DNA of 64,000 nt from SZUA-100 sp965248135. Lineage in GTDB: Bacteria; Pseudomonadota; Alphaproteobacteria; Rhizobiales; Rhizobiaceae. The position numbers were made by a program, and so were the translations under genes. The first letter of the stretch is position 1. Each line of letters opens with the position of its first letter. The stretch spans positions 248,001 through 312,000 of the forward strand of contig CBDFIN010000012.1 of the NCBI GenBank assembly GCA_965248135.1, written 5' to 3'. The notes below the pieces were generated by a model that worked only from the letters and a program-made list of their open reading frames with translations, was not told the DNA's origin and did no database searches. Below are positions 50,900 to 59,288 of this stretch, piece by piece.

Positions 50900-52081
50900 T
50901 TAAGCCCGCGCCCTCATTGATGAAAAATCCAGTAAATCTTCCTGCAGCGACGCCTCTTCGAGCTCGTTCTTGACCAGTTGCTCAAACGAAACGTGCTCAA
51001 TAACCGGTCCGCTGGTCAGTTCGGCAAGATATGTCTGCAGAAAATCCTTGGCAAGTTCGGCCCTTTCACTCGAATTGACATCAATTCTCAAACGGCGCTT
51101 GCTGAAGTAGATTTCGGCCATAATGAGCGATCCATCAGGAAAAATCGATTCAAACTGCCAGCCGTCATGGCTGGCAATCTCCGGCGTCTTGGCATCCTGT
51201 TTGGCGATTCGCCACTGCAGGTGCGTTGCACGAAGATGTTGAATCTCCGCCAATTCCATCAACTTGTTCCGCACGACTTTCTGGCTGACGCCGGGATTTA
51301 ACTGATAGTGCAAAGTAACGGCCGCAATCTTGTCGCCATCCTTGTTGGTCAATTTTTCCAAGTCTGGCAGTAAGTTGTTTTCCAGGATGCTGTCCAGCCA
51401 GCCAACGATGATGATTTGGCAATTTGATATCTGCGACATCGTTTTATAGAGGTCGGCATCGCTGGCCGACAAATCACCCTCTTGTTGCTGTTTTAATGTT
51501 TCTAACACCGCCGGAAACTGCTTTTTCACTTCGGCGATTTCTTCAACCAGCTGATCACTTAGTGATCGGTGAATAAGCAACATCCCGCCAGCAACATAGG
51601 TTGCATTACCAATGACAACCGGGCGCATAGCCAAATGGTCGCCTTCCTGCATCATGCGCGTAGCGCTCATTTCAAGGATGGTAATTGCATCGCCATTGCC
51701 GATCAGATCTGTTGCCTTGAAGGATTTTCCAGGTTTCACGTCACTGACCTTATAAAGCCCCAGTGCCGATGCTCTAATCGCTTTCATATATGCTTTGTTG
51801 CGTGCTCCTTCTTTCCACCCGCGCCGCTTGATATAATCGTCCACCACATTGCCAAACTCTGTCTCGATGGATAAAAACAACTCGAACAAGCAGCCCCAAA
51901 GATTGGTGGACTCAATGTCGTCCAACACTGACCCAAGATCCTCAAAATCATCGATCCCATATGCTTCCCATACCGGCTCCAATAAATCATAAATCATATC
52001 ATTGAAGACAGTGCTCCACGGCTCCTTTTTGTTCCACTTCATCAGGCCTGAAAGAGATTTTGCGGTGATATTGTGTGCCAT
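50900..52081 (-). CDS. Protein of unknown function (393 aa)
   Basis: 393 residues from the ATG at 52081 (GGA 7 bp upstream); a TTG at 52105 would add eight. No signal peptide or membrane helix. Recognisable-looking stretches: MKWNKKEPWSTVFNDMIYDL, VVDDYIKRRGWKEGARNKAY, LYKVSDVKPGKSFKATDLIG, ITILEMSATRMMQEGDHLAM, and a C-terminal acidic end (EEASLQEDLLDFSS). It resembles conserved hypothetical proteins of the order that I cannot name. The VSDVxPGxSFxxxDLI stretch looks like the most conserved core. It is divergent from the class III cyclase at 52258 with a 176-bp shared gap, so joint regulation is possible. Confidence 0.75.
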   Translation of the reverse strand: MAHNITAKSLSGLMKWNKKEPWSTVFNDMIYDLLEPVWEAYGIDDFEDLGSVLDDIESTNLWGCLFELFLSIETEFGNVVDDYIKRRGWKEGARNKAYMKAIRASALGLYKVSDVKPGKSFKATDLIGNGDAITILEMSATRMMQEGDHLAMRPVVIGNATYVAGGMLLIHRSLSDQLVEEIAEVKKQFPAVLETLKQQQEGDLSASDADLYKTMSQISNCQIIIVGWLDSILENNLLPDLEKLTNKDGDKIAAVTLHYQLNPGVSQKVVRNKLMELAEIQHLRATHLQWRIAKQDAKTPEIASHDGWQFESIFPDGSLIMAEIYFSKRRLRIDVNSSERAELAKDFLQTYLAELTSGPVIEHVSFEQLVKNELEEASLQEDLLDFSSMRARA

Positions 52082-52257
52082 TTGATATCCGACGGATTTG
52101 CGCAAGTTTGATTCGCTGGCAATTATGACTTCATTCGGACAAATTTTCTACTGCATGGTACATATTACTGAACACACAGGAGAATCCAAAGGATGTGATT
52201 TAGGCAATTCTTCAAAACCAGTTATATTGATAAAAACCAGTTTCATCGGAGGCGAAG

Positions 52258-53655
52258 ATGGCCGATACCAGTTCAGAACCGTTGTTAGAGTTCGCAAAAC
52301 GCATCCGTCAGACCAGTATGGAAGAACATGCGCTGGCAGAATCCAATCCCCATCTCATGGCTGCATTGACCGAAAACAAGCGTGAAGGCCAAAGATTAGC
52401 GGTGTTTGCGCGATGGATTGCTTTGGCGATCATCGCGTTGTTGCTGCCGGTAATCAATCCCAACTGGTCGGTGCTGTATTATGAAGTACTGCTGCTCGGT
52501 TTTGCCGTAATTGGTTGGGGGCAACTGAAAGTGGCACAGGTCGGATTAAGCCGCCTGGAGTTATTGCTAATTTTTGCTGATCTGGCGCTGATGACATTTG
52601 TGCTTCTGGTTCCAAATCCGCTGCTTGATGTTCAATGGCCGCACGCCATGCAATATCGGTTCAACGGGTTCCTTTATTTCTTTGTGCTGTTGGCCGGCGC
52701 CACATTAGCCTATTCCTGGCGTACGATCTTTGCCATCGGCACCTGGACGGCTGGTCTTTGGACGTTTGGACTGTTGATCATCTATTTCTTTGGAAGGGTG
52801 ATACCAGATCTTTCGCTCAGCGTTCGCCAGGCATTGCAAGATTATCCCATAGTGGCCGAATTCATGGATCCAAACGGCATACAGGCAGGCTTTCGTATTC
52901 AGGAACTAGTGGTATTTTTGATCGTCACCGGCATTCTTGCGCTCAATGGTTGGCGCAACAACCAATTGTTGATCAAACAGGCGGAAGTGGCCCGCGAACG
53001 GGGCAATCTTGCCCGCCATTTCCCGCCCAACATTGTCGATCAGATCGCCGACCAGGACCAACCATTTGGCCAGGTGCGTTCGCAGAATGTGGCGGTGATG
53101 TTCGCCGACATAGTCGGCTTCACCCGTATGGCCGAGCAAACCAGCGCGCAGGAGGTTGTCGCCCTACTTCGCGATTATCATGCATTTATGGAAAAGGCCG
53201 TATTTGATAACCAGGGTACTCTCGACAAGTTCCTTGGCGACGGCATCATGGCATCTTTTGGAACACCGGAAGCTGGACCTGCCGATGCCGCCAATGCGCT
53301 GAAATGTGCCGCCGACATGCTGCTGGCAATAGAACAATGGAACATCGAGCGGCGTGAGGCCGGGCAATCGCCGATCAAATTGTCGATAGGTCTGCACTAT
53401 GGCGAGGTTATTCTTGGCGATATCGGCTCCAAGCGGCGGCTGGAGTTTGCCACCCTTGGCGATACGGTCAATGTCGCCAGCCGGCTGGAAGAATTAACGC
53501 GCATTCTCGATACCCAATTAGTGGTCAGCAACGATTTGCTGGAGGCGACAAACGATAATGCTGCACAATGCGTATCGGGCACATTGGCGCCGGCCGGCAA
53601 CAGAACCCTGCGCGGCCGTGACGGGGAAATCAGCATTTGGACACTTGCGGCCTGA
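52258..53655 (+). CDS. Membrane class III adenylate/guanylate cyclase
   Basis: 465 residues. An N-terminal membrane module of six hydrophobic helices (about 45-235; FARWIALAIIALLLPVINPN, LLLIFADLALMTFVLLVPNP, FLYFFVLLAGATLAYSWRTI, AIGTWTAGLWTFGLLIIYFF, ELVVFLIVTGILALNGWRNN) is followed by a signalling helix and HFPPNIVDQIADQDQ. The cyclase domain (about 275-455) has metal Asps in VAVMFADIVGFTRM and LDKFLGDGIMASFG, and transition-state residues in LGDTVNVASRLEEL. The Lys of LDKFLGDG is the usual adenine-selecting residue, favouring cAMP. CGGAGG precedes the ATG. Confidence 0.92.
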   Translation: MADTSSEPLLEFAKRIRQTSMEEHALAESNPHLMAALTENKREGQRLAVFARWIALAIIALLLPVINPNWSVLYYEVLLLGFAVIGWGQLKVAQVGLSRLELLLIFADLALMTFVLLVPNPLLDVQWPHAMQYRFNGFLYFFVLLAGATLAYSWRTIFAIGTWTAGLWTFGLLIIYFFGRVIPDLSLSVRQALQDYPIVAEFMDPNGIQAGFRIQELVVFLIVTGILALNGWRNNQLLIKQAEVARERGNLARHFPPNIVDQIADQDQPFGQVRSQNVAVMFADIVGFTRMAEQTSAQEVVALLRDYHAFMEKAVFDNQGTLDKFLGDGIMASFGTPEAGPADAANALKCAADMLLAIEQWNIERREAGQSPIKLSIGLHYGEVILGDIGSKRRLEFATLGDTVNVASRLEELTRILDTQLVVSNDLLEATNDNAAQCVSGTLAPAGNRTLRGRDGEISIWTLAA

Positions 53656-53675
53656 TGGCGCCAAAAACCGACATT

Positions 53676-54464
53676 TTAGTCAGTTGCCACGGGCACGGTG
53701 TAATTGAGGCCCAGCCTGCCACCGTCGGCATAAAGGGTCTGACCAGTGATATAGCTTGCTTCGTCAGATGCCAAAAATGCGGCGATAGAGGCGATTTCTG
53801 CAGGGTCTCCGATCCGTCCCATCGGTGTACGTGACAGAATTTTTTTCTTTGCCTCGGGGTCGTTGGCAACTGAAGCCAGCATGTCCGTCATGATCGAGCC
53901 CGGACCGATGGCGTTAACCCGAATGCCATGAGGTGCCAGCGCCTGCGCCATCACATTGGTCAATTGCTTTACCCCGCCCTTTGAGACGGAATAGGGTACC
54001 TGATTGGCAATGGCGAATACCGCATTCACCGATGACATATTGACGATAGAACCAGCCGGACCACCTTCTTTAACCCGGGCAACCATCTGGCGGGCAACCG
54101 CCTGACCACAAAGAAAAGCGCCCTTAAGATTGGTCCGCAGCACCCGGTCGTAATCTTCTTCGCTCAGATCAAGAAACTCAGCCCCGACCAGAATTCCGGC
54201 ATTGTTGACCAGAATATCGATGTCGCCATAGGCATTATTGGTGACGGCCAGCAGATTGTGCACATCGAGCCGCTCGCCGACATCGGCATGCACATAAATC
54301 ATGTCGCCAAGTGAGCCGAGTTCAGCGGCCGCGGCTTCACCTGCCTCATCATCCACATCGCAGATAATCACCCGGGCGCCATCGCGTAAAAAACGTTCGG
54401 CTATCGCATAGCCAATGCCCTTCGCGCCGCCGGTAATAATCGCCGTCTTGTTTGCAATACTCAT
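53676..54464 (-). CDS. SDR family oxidoreductase
   Basis: Classical short-chain dehydrogenase, 262 residues. Cofactor motif TAIITGGAKGIGYAIAERFL (TGxxxGIG, about 7-26), Asp in VIICDVDDEAGEAAA (favouring NAD over NADP), DILVNNAGILVGAEF (NNAG), SIVNMSSVNAVFAIANQVPY with catalytic Ser, and YSVSKGGVKQLTNVMAQALA (YxxxK). GSIMTDMLASVA and YITGQTLYADGGRLGLNY close the domain. The substrate is unknown; the ending resembles glucose/ribitol-type and FabG-like members. It converges with the cyclase gene and is divergent from tolQ. Confidence 0.9.
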   Translation of the reverse strand: MSIANKTAIITGGAKGIGYAIAERFLRDGARVIICDVDDEAGEAAAAELGSLGDMIYVHADVGERLDVHNLLAVTNNAYGDIDILVNNAGILVGAEFLDLSEEDYDRVLRTNLKGAFLCGQAVARQMVARVKEGGPAGSIVNMSSVNAVFAIANQVPYSVSKGGVKQLTNVMAQALAPHGIRVNAIGPGSIMTDMLASVANDPEAKKKILSRTPMGRIGDPAEIASIAAFLASDEASYITGQTLYADGGRLGLNYTVPVATD

Positions 54465-54758
54465 CGCTTTTCAGGCCTTGCTCGCTTCTTAATTCATCTT
54501 ATTGCAGCAATTTTACCGGCAAGACAGCCCAGGTCAACCGTTGATTTTACCAGCACCTGGATGGAAAATCCTAACCCTTCGTTAACCATAATCACGGCTT
54601 AGTTAACCGCAAGGAAACGGCATCTCGCATTCCCGCCCAGACGCCTTCCTTTCGACAAAGTTAACACCATAACTCTGGGCCTTAGTCAGACCTCAACCAC
54701 CAGCGTTACACCAGTTTCCCGCTCATTAGCCGAATGATTTACAAGGCCGCCCGAGAAA

Positions 54759-55535
54759 ATGAACAAACTGATGCCCCTTCCCCTCGCCACAGCGCTGCTG
54801 GTTTTGTTGCAGTCTTCCAATTTGTTCGCCCAAGAGGTTGAACGTATCGGACTTGCGGGGACGGATGTTTCGCTGTTGGCGCTGTTTTGGGAAGCCTCCC
54901 TGGTGGTCAAGCTGGTGATGATCGGCCTGCTGGTGGCGTCGATCTGGAGCTGGGCCATCATCTTCGACAAGATAATTCTTTATGCCCGCACAAAAAGGCA
55001 ACTTAACCGGTTCGAAAAAATCTTCTGGTCTGGCCAATCGCTGGAAGAGCTTTATCAAACACTTTCCGACCGTCCAACCAATGGCATGGGCGCGTTGTTT
55101 ATCGCCGCAATGAGGGAATGGAAACGTTCTTTCGAACGCGGTGCCCGCTCGGCAATTGGCTTGCAAACTCGTATCGACAAGGCGCTGGATGTGACCTTGT
55201 CCCGTGAGTTGGAGCGGCTTGAACGCCGGCTGTTGTTTCTCGCCACGGTCGGATCGGCGGCACCATTTGTTGGCCTGTTTGGCACGGTGATCGGTATCAT
55301 GACTTCGTTCCAGGCAATTGCCGGATCGAAATCGACCAATCTGGCGGTTGTTGCGCCGGGCATTGCCGAGGCGCTGCTGGCAACGGCGTTGGGTCTGCTT
55401 GCTGCCATTCCTGCGGTGATTGCCTATAACAAGCTTTCCGCCGATGTCGGCAAGATCGCCACCAGGATGGAAAGTTTTGCCGACGAGTTCTCTGCCATAC
55501 TTTCGCGCCAAAATGATGAGAGATCTGACGGCTAA
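54759..55535 (+). CDS. tolQ: Tol-Pal proton channel subunit TolQ
   Basis: Inner-membrane stator (MotA/ExbB family) that with TolR energises TolA during constriction. 258 residues. Three hydrophobic helices: LALFWEASLVVKLVMIGLLV (first), FLATVGSAAPFVGLFGTVIG with the MTSFQAI turn (second), and IAEALLATALGLLAAIPAVI (third). The N terminus has an extra stretch that resembles a signal peptide (LMPLPLATALLVLLQSSNLF, AQE), which many TolQ lack. First gene of tolQRAB; 18-20 bp to tolR. GTTAACC motifs at 54582-54609 in the upstream gap could be CtrA-type sites. Confidence 0.94.
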   Translation: MNKLMPLPLATALLVLLQSSNLFAQEVERIGLAGTDVSLLALFWEASLVVKLVMIGLLVASIWSWAIIFDKIILYARTKRQLNRFEKIFWSGQSLEELYQTLSDRPTNGMGALFIAAMREWKRSFERGARSAIGLQTRIDKALDVTLSRELERLERRLLFLATVGSAAPFVGLFGTVIGIMTSFQAIAGSKSTNLAVVAPGIAEALLATALGLLAAIPAVIAYNKLSADVGKIATRMESFADEFSAILSRQNDERSDG

Positions 55536-55555
55536 CCGAAACTGGGGATGAATTG

Positions 55556-56005
55556 ATGGTGGCAGCAGCGCATAAATCACGATCAGTCCATCGGCGAAAA
55601 CGCCGGGCTGGCCGGCATGCGCCGATGAGCGAAATCAATGTCACACCGTTTGTCGATGTGATGTTGGTTTTATTGATTGTTTTCATGGTCGCCGCCCCGC
55701 TTTTAACCGTTGGTGTGCCGATTGATCTGCCGGAAACCGAAGCAAAGGCGCTTAATTCCGAGACCCAGCCAATAACCATCTCGGTCAACGAGGCTGGCCA
55801 GGTATTTCTGCAGGAGACAGAAATACCCATCGGTGAAGTGGTTGCCAAACTCGATGCGATCGCCAAAAACGGCTACCAGGAACGCATCTATGTCCGTGGC
55901 GAAAAAACCGCTGACTATGGCACAGTAATGAAGCTGATGGCGCGAGTTTCAGCCGCCGGATATCGCCGCATCGGCCTTGTCACCCTACAGGAGCAGACGC
56001 AGTGA
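55556..56005 (+). CDS. tolR: Tol-Pal system protein TolR
   Basis: Single-pass stator partner of TolQ (ExbD family), 149 residues from the ATG at 55556 (GGGGATG upstream). N-terminal basic cytoplasmic segment, membrane helix with the proton-carrying Asp in EINVTPFVDVMLVLLIVFMV (about 24-43), then the periplasmic ExbD-like domain (VGVPIDLPETEAKALNSETQ, YQERIYVRGEKTADYGTVMK, VSAAGYRRIGLVT). 17 bp separate it from tolA. Confidence 0.95.
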   Translation: MVAAAHKSRSVHRRKRRAGRHAPMSEINVTPFVDVMLVLLIVFMVAAPLLTVGVPIDLPETEAKALNSETQPITISVNEAGQVFLQETEIPIGEVVAKLDAIAKNGYQERIYVRGEKTADYGTVMKLMARVSAAGYRRIGLVTLQEQTQ

Positions 56006-56022
56006 TCGCGTCCACATGATTG

Positions 56023-57096
56023 ATGAAGCTTGGTATCACAACATCTGCGGTTGCGCATGTTATGGTCCTCTCCTGGGGCCTGTTGACGCTTTCTGGCCCC
56101 AAACCGTTGAGCGTTGCAGATGTTGAGGCGCTACCGATCGATATTATTCCGATCGAATCGCTGACCAAAACCGTCAAGGGTGAAAAAACTGCGCCTTTGG
56201 CCGATACGCCTGCGCCAAAACCTTCGGTCAAGCCGGCTGTCGAGGAAAAAGCAGCACATGTTGGTGACACCAAAACTGACACCAAATCGAGTTCTAATGC
56301 CAAGCCGGCTGAACGTCCGGTAGAAGAGGCTACTCCGCCGCAATCGGTGCCGGAGCCGAAGGCCAAACCAAAGATCAAAGCCGAGGCAAAGCCGCTGCCG
56401 GCGGAAAACGAGGCTCCCGCACCAACCACCGAGTTGGCGACTGAACCCAAGCCGAAGGTTGCGCTAGCGGCAATTCAACCGCAAGAGCAGCCTTTTGAGC
56501 CGACGGAAGCTGCGCCTGATCCAGAACAGGAATTTCCAAAAATTCCTGATATCGTACCGCTGCCAACATCACGACCTTCGCCCGCCAAGGCCCAATCCGC
56601 CAAAACCAACGAACGTAAAGAGAGCAAAAAACCCGCCGCCAAACAGGCCAAGGCTCCGCCGAAATCGAAAACCAAAAAGAAGACCGACAAGGTTGCCGCG
56701 CTGCTCAACCGGCAGGAAGCTGCGGCGTCTGGCGCCAAGCGCTCGCGCCGTCGCGCTGCCCTTGGCGCCTCAAAAACCAACAGCACGGGCAAGCTGTCAC
56801 AAAGTGAAATGGATGCCCTGCGCGGCAAGATACAGGACTGTTTCAATGTGACCGCCGGCATGGCCGATGCCGAAGAATTGCGGGCGACTGTCACTGTCCG
56901 GCTCAACCGGTCGGGGGACGTCGAGGGCAAACCGAGGGTCACCGCCAGCGGCGGCACCACCAGCGTGCGCCGCGCTTTTAAAGGTGCAGTACGCCGCGCA
57001 GTGCAGAGATGCGCTCCCTATGATCAACTGCCGAAGGAAAAATACGAAACCTGGGCTGATCTGGTGGTCAATTTTGATGTCAGCGATATGCTGTGA
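56023..57096 (+). CDS. tolA: Tol-Pal system protein TolA
   Basis: Inner-membrane anchored periplasm-spanning protein linking TolQR to Pal and TolB. 357 residues from the ATG at 56023. N-terminal anchor (LGITTSAVAHVMVLSWGLLT), conserved DVEALPIDIIPIESLTK, a long Pro/Ala/Lys/Glu-rich linker (about 50-235), and a C-terminal TonB-like domain with EMDALRGKIQDCFNVTAGMA, VTVRLNRSGDVEGKPRVTAS and KGAVRRAVQRCAPYDQLPKE. A pair of Cys in the C domain fits the family. Followed by tolB 54 bp later. Confidence 0.93.
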   Translation: MKLGITTSAVAHVMVLSWGLLTLSGPKPLSVADVEALPIDIIPIESLTKTVKGEKTAPLADTPAPKPSVKPAVEEKAAHVGDTKTDTKSSSNAKPAERPVEEATPPQSVPEPKAKPKIKAEAKPLPAENEAPAPTTELATEPKPKVALAAIQPQEQPFEPTEAAPDPEQEFPKIPDIVPLPTSRPSPAKAQSAKTNERKESKKPAAKQAKAPPKSKTKKKTDKVAALLNRQEAAASGAKRSRRRAALGASKTNSTGKLSQSEMDALRGKIQDCFNVTAGMADAEELRATVTVRLNRSGDVEGKPRVTASGGTTSVRRAFKGAVRRAVQRCAPYDQLPKEKYETWADLVVNFDVSDML

Positions 57097-57150
57097 CCGG
57101 ACCAAGGTCGGCAAATTGAACAAGAGGATGGAATTTTGAAGAGAGCAGAA

Positions 57151-58500
57151 ATGAAATCCGCGAAACTGTGCAACAGGCTTCTGTTGGCGAAGGTTTTGCG
57201 CAGACTTGCAGTAATGGTGCTGGTTTTTGTCACCTTCTTGGCCCAGAGCGCCCATGCATTAGTTGAAATTGACATCACCAAGGGCAATATTGATCCGCTG
57301 CCAATCGCCATTCCAGGGTTTGTCGGCGATGGCGGCCAGGCCAAGCTTGCCCGAGATATCGCCTTGGTTGTTGAAGCGGATCTGCGCCGCTCCGGTCTGT
57401 TCAAGCCATTGGACCACGCCGCTTTCATTGAAAAAATCAGCAATCCCGATACCCCCCCCCGTTTTGCCGATTGGAAAGTAATCAATGCGCTGGCGTTGGT
57501 TACCGGCAGGGTCAGCCGTGAAAATGATGGCCGCTTGCGCACCGAATTTCGCTTGTGGGATGTGTTTGGAGCCGAACAACTGGCGGGCCAGCAATATTTC
57601 ACCACTGGCAAGAACTGGCGGCGGGTTGCCCACATCATCGCCGATGCGATTTATGAACGACTGACCGGCGAAAAGGGTTATTTTGATACCCGCATCGTGT
57701 TCGTCGCCGAATCCGGTGGTAAAGCGAAACGCAAGAAACGGCTGGCTATCATGGACCAAGATGGCGCAAACCTGCGTCATCTCACCAATGGTAGCGATCT
57801 GGTGCTGACACCGCGGTTCTCGCCCTCACGCCAGGAAATCACCTATATGTCGTTTGCCGGTGGTCAGCCGCGGGTCTATTTGCTCAATATCGAGACCGGC
57901 CAGCGCGAGATTGTCGGCAATTTCCCCAGCATGACCTTTTCACCGCGTTTTTCACCCGACGGTCAGCGGGTAATCATGAGTCTGCAACAGGACGGCAACG
58001 CCAATATTTACACCATGGATCTACGCACCCGCCAAACCACCCGGCTGACCAGCACGGAAGCGATAGATACCAGCCCCTCCTATGCGCCCGATGGCTCCAA
58101 GATCGTCTTTGAATCCGACCGTGGCGGCAGGCAGCAGCTTTACGTCATGGGTGCTGGCGGCGGCGGTGCAAAACGCATTTCTTTTGGTACCGGCTCCTAT
58201 TCAACCCCGGTCTGGTCACCTCGCGGCGACCTCATCGCCTTTACCAAACGTTCCGGCGGCAAATTCTTGATCGGCGTAATGAAACCGGATGGTTCGCGCG
58301 AGCGCATTTTGACAGAAGGTTTTCACAACGAGGGTCCGACTTGGGCGCCTAATGGCCGCACCTTGATGTTCTTCCGTGACGCACCCGGCGCCAATGGTGG
58401 TCCGAGCCTCTATTCAATTGACCTCACCGGTTATAACGAATTAAGGGTCAAGACACCCGGTTTTGCCTCTGATCCAGCCTGGTCACCGCTTTTGGAGTGA
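57151..58500 (+). CDS. tolB: Tol-Pal system beta-propeller protein TolB
   Basis: Periplasmic protein with an N-terminal domain and a six-bladed WD-like propeller that binds Pal. 449 residues from ATG 57151; a TTG at 57136 with AGAGGA is also possible. Signal peptide (LAVMVLVFVTFLAQSAHA), VEIDITKGNIDPLPIAIPGF, then repeats LTPRFSPSRQEITYMSFAGG, FSPRFSPDGQRVIMSLQQDG, TSPSYAPDGSKIVFESDRGG, STPVWSPRGDLIAFTKRSGG, GPTWAPNGRTLMFF, DPAWSPLLE. Its usual neighbour pal is missing downstream, where 125 bp of non-coding DNA lead into the thiE-like gene. Confidence 0.96.
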   Translation: MKSAKLCNRLLLAKVLRRLAVMVLVFVTFLAQSAHALVEIDITKGNIDPLPIAIPGFVGDGGQAKLARDIALVVEADLRRSGLFKPLDHAAFIEKISNPDTPPRFADWKVINALALVTGRVSRENDGRLRTEFRLWDVFGAEQLAGQQYFTTGKNWRRVAHIIADAIYERLTGEKGYFDTRIVFVAESGGKAKRKKRLAIMDQDGANLRHLTNGSDLVLTPRFSPSRQEITYMSFAGGQPRVYLLNIETGQREIVGNFPSMTFSPRFSPDGQRVIMSLQQDGNANIYTMDLRTRQTTRLTSTEAIDTSPSYAPDGSKIVFESDRGGRQQLYVMGAGGGGAKRISFGTGSYSTPVWSPRGDLIAFTKRSGGKFLIGVMKPDGSRERILTEGFHNEGPTWAPNGRTLMFFRDAPGANGGPSLYSIDLTGYNELRVKTPGFASDPAWSPLLE

Positions 58501-58625
58501 TGGCCAGCAGCAGGGGTTCGCAAGCGCGCTCTTGAATTGGAAATTGCCCGATACCTATTTTCCCTTTATGAAGCTGACCTGCTACGAACGCAGCTTAAGC
58601 CCCTGTCAACGATATTGGGAACACC

Positions 58626-59288
58626 ATGAACGCTCATTCAAGATGCCGGTTGATTATTGTCGTGCCTGCGCAATTGAGGAACGCGCCCGAATTGCTTGGC
58701 GAGGCACTCGCTGGCGGTGATGTGGCCAGTGTCATCCTTTCTAAGCCGGCCTCAAATGACGCCGGATTTCAACAATATAGCAACGCGCTTGTACCAATCA
58801 TTCAAGCCGCTGGTGCAGCCGCGATTATCGCCGATGACACCCAGTTGGTCGGGCGCTGCAACGCCGATGGACTCCATATCGATTTGCCCGGTGGTAACGC
58901 CGGCTTGCCGCAGCTCGCCGACACAATTGCCAAATTCGCGCCCGAAAAAATCGTCGGAGCCGGCAGTGTGAACACCCGCCACATGGCGCTGAGCCTTGGC
59001 GAGGCCGGCCCGGATTATGTGTTTTTCGGGAAATTGAGCGGCGATATCAAACCGCAGGCGCACCCCAAAATGCTGGCGCTTGCCGCCTGGTGGGCACAAA
59101 TGGTTGAAGTGCCCGGTATCTGTCTGGCCGGCAGCGACCTTGACAGCATTGTTGAAGTGGCAAAAACCGGCGTTGATTTTGCCGCTCTCAGTTCCGCCAT
59201 TTTTGATTACCAGGAAGGAGCCAAAGAAGCAGTAGCGCAGGCGAACCTGCTGCTGGATCAACATGCGCCGGTATTTGAAAATGTTTAG
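58626..59288 (+). CDS. ThiE-like thiamine phosphate synthase family protein
   Basis: 220 residues, TIM-barrel of the ThiE/TenI family. RLIIVVPAQLRNAPELLGEA at the start, AAGAAAIIADDTQLVGRCNA, DGLHIDLPGGNAGLPQLADT (DGVHLG-like), IVGAGSVNTRHMALSLGEAG (standing in for the VGxSxHxxxEA phosphate motif), PDYVFFGKLSGD (PDYVGxGPxFPT-like). Several catalytic positions differ from true ThiE (GSVNTRHMAL rather than VGxSTH), so it may be a ThiE-like protein without synthase activity. Its last 8 bp overlap the next gene. Confidence 0.75.
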   Translation: MNAHSRCRLIIVVPAQLRNAPELLGEALAGGDVASVILSKPASNDAGFQQYSNALVPIIQAAGAAAIIADDTQLVGRCNADGLHIDLPGGNAGLPQLADTIAKFAPEKIVGAGSVNTRHMALSLGEAGPDYVFFGKLSGDIKPQAHPKMLALAAWWAQMVEVPGICLAGSDLDSIVEVAKTGVDFAALSSAIFDYQEGAKEAVAQANLLLDQHAPVFENV

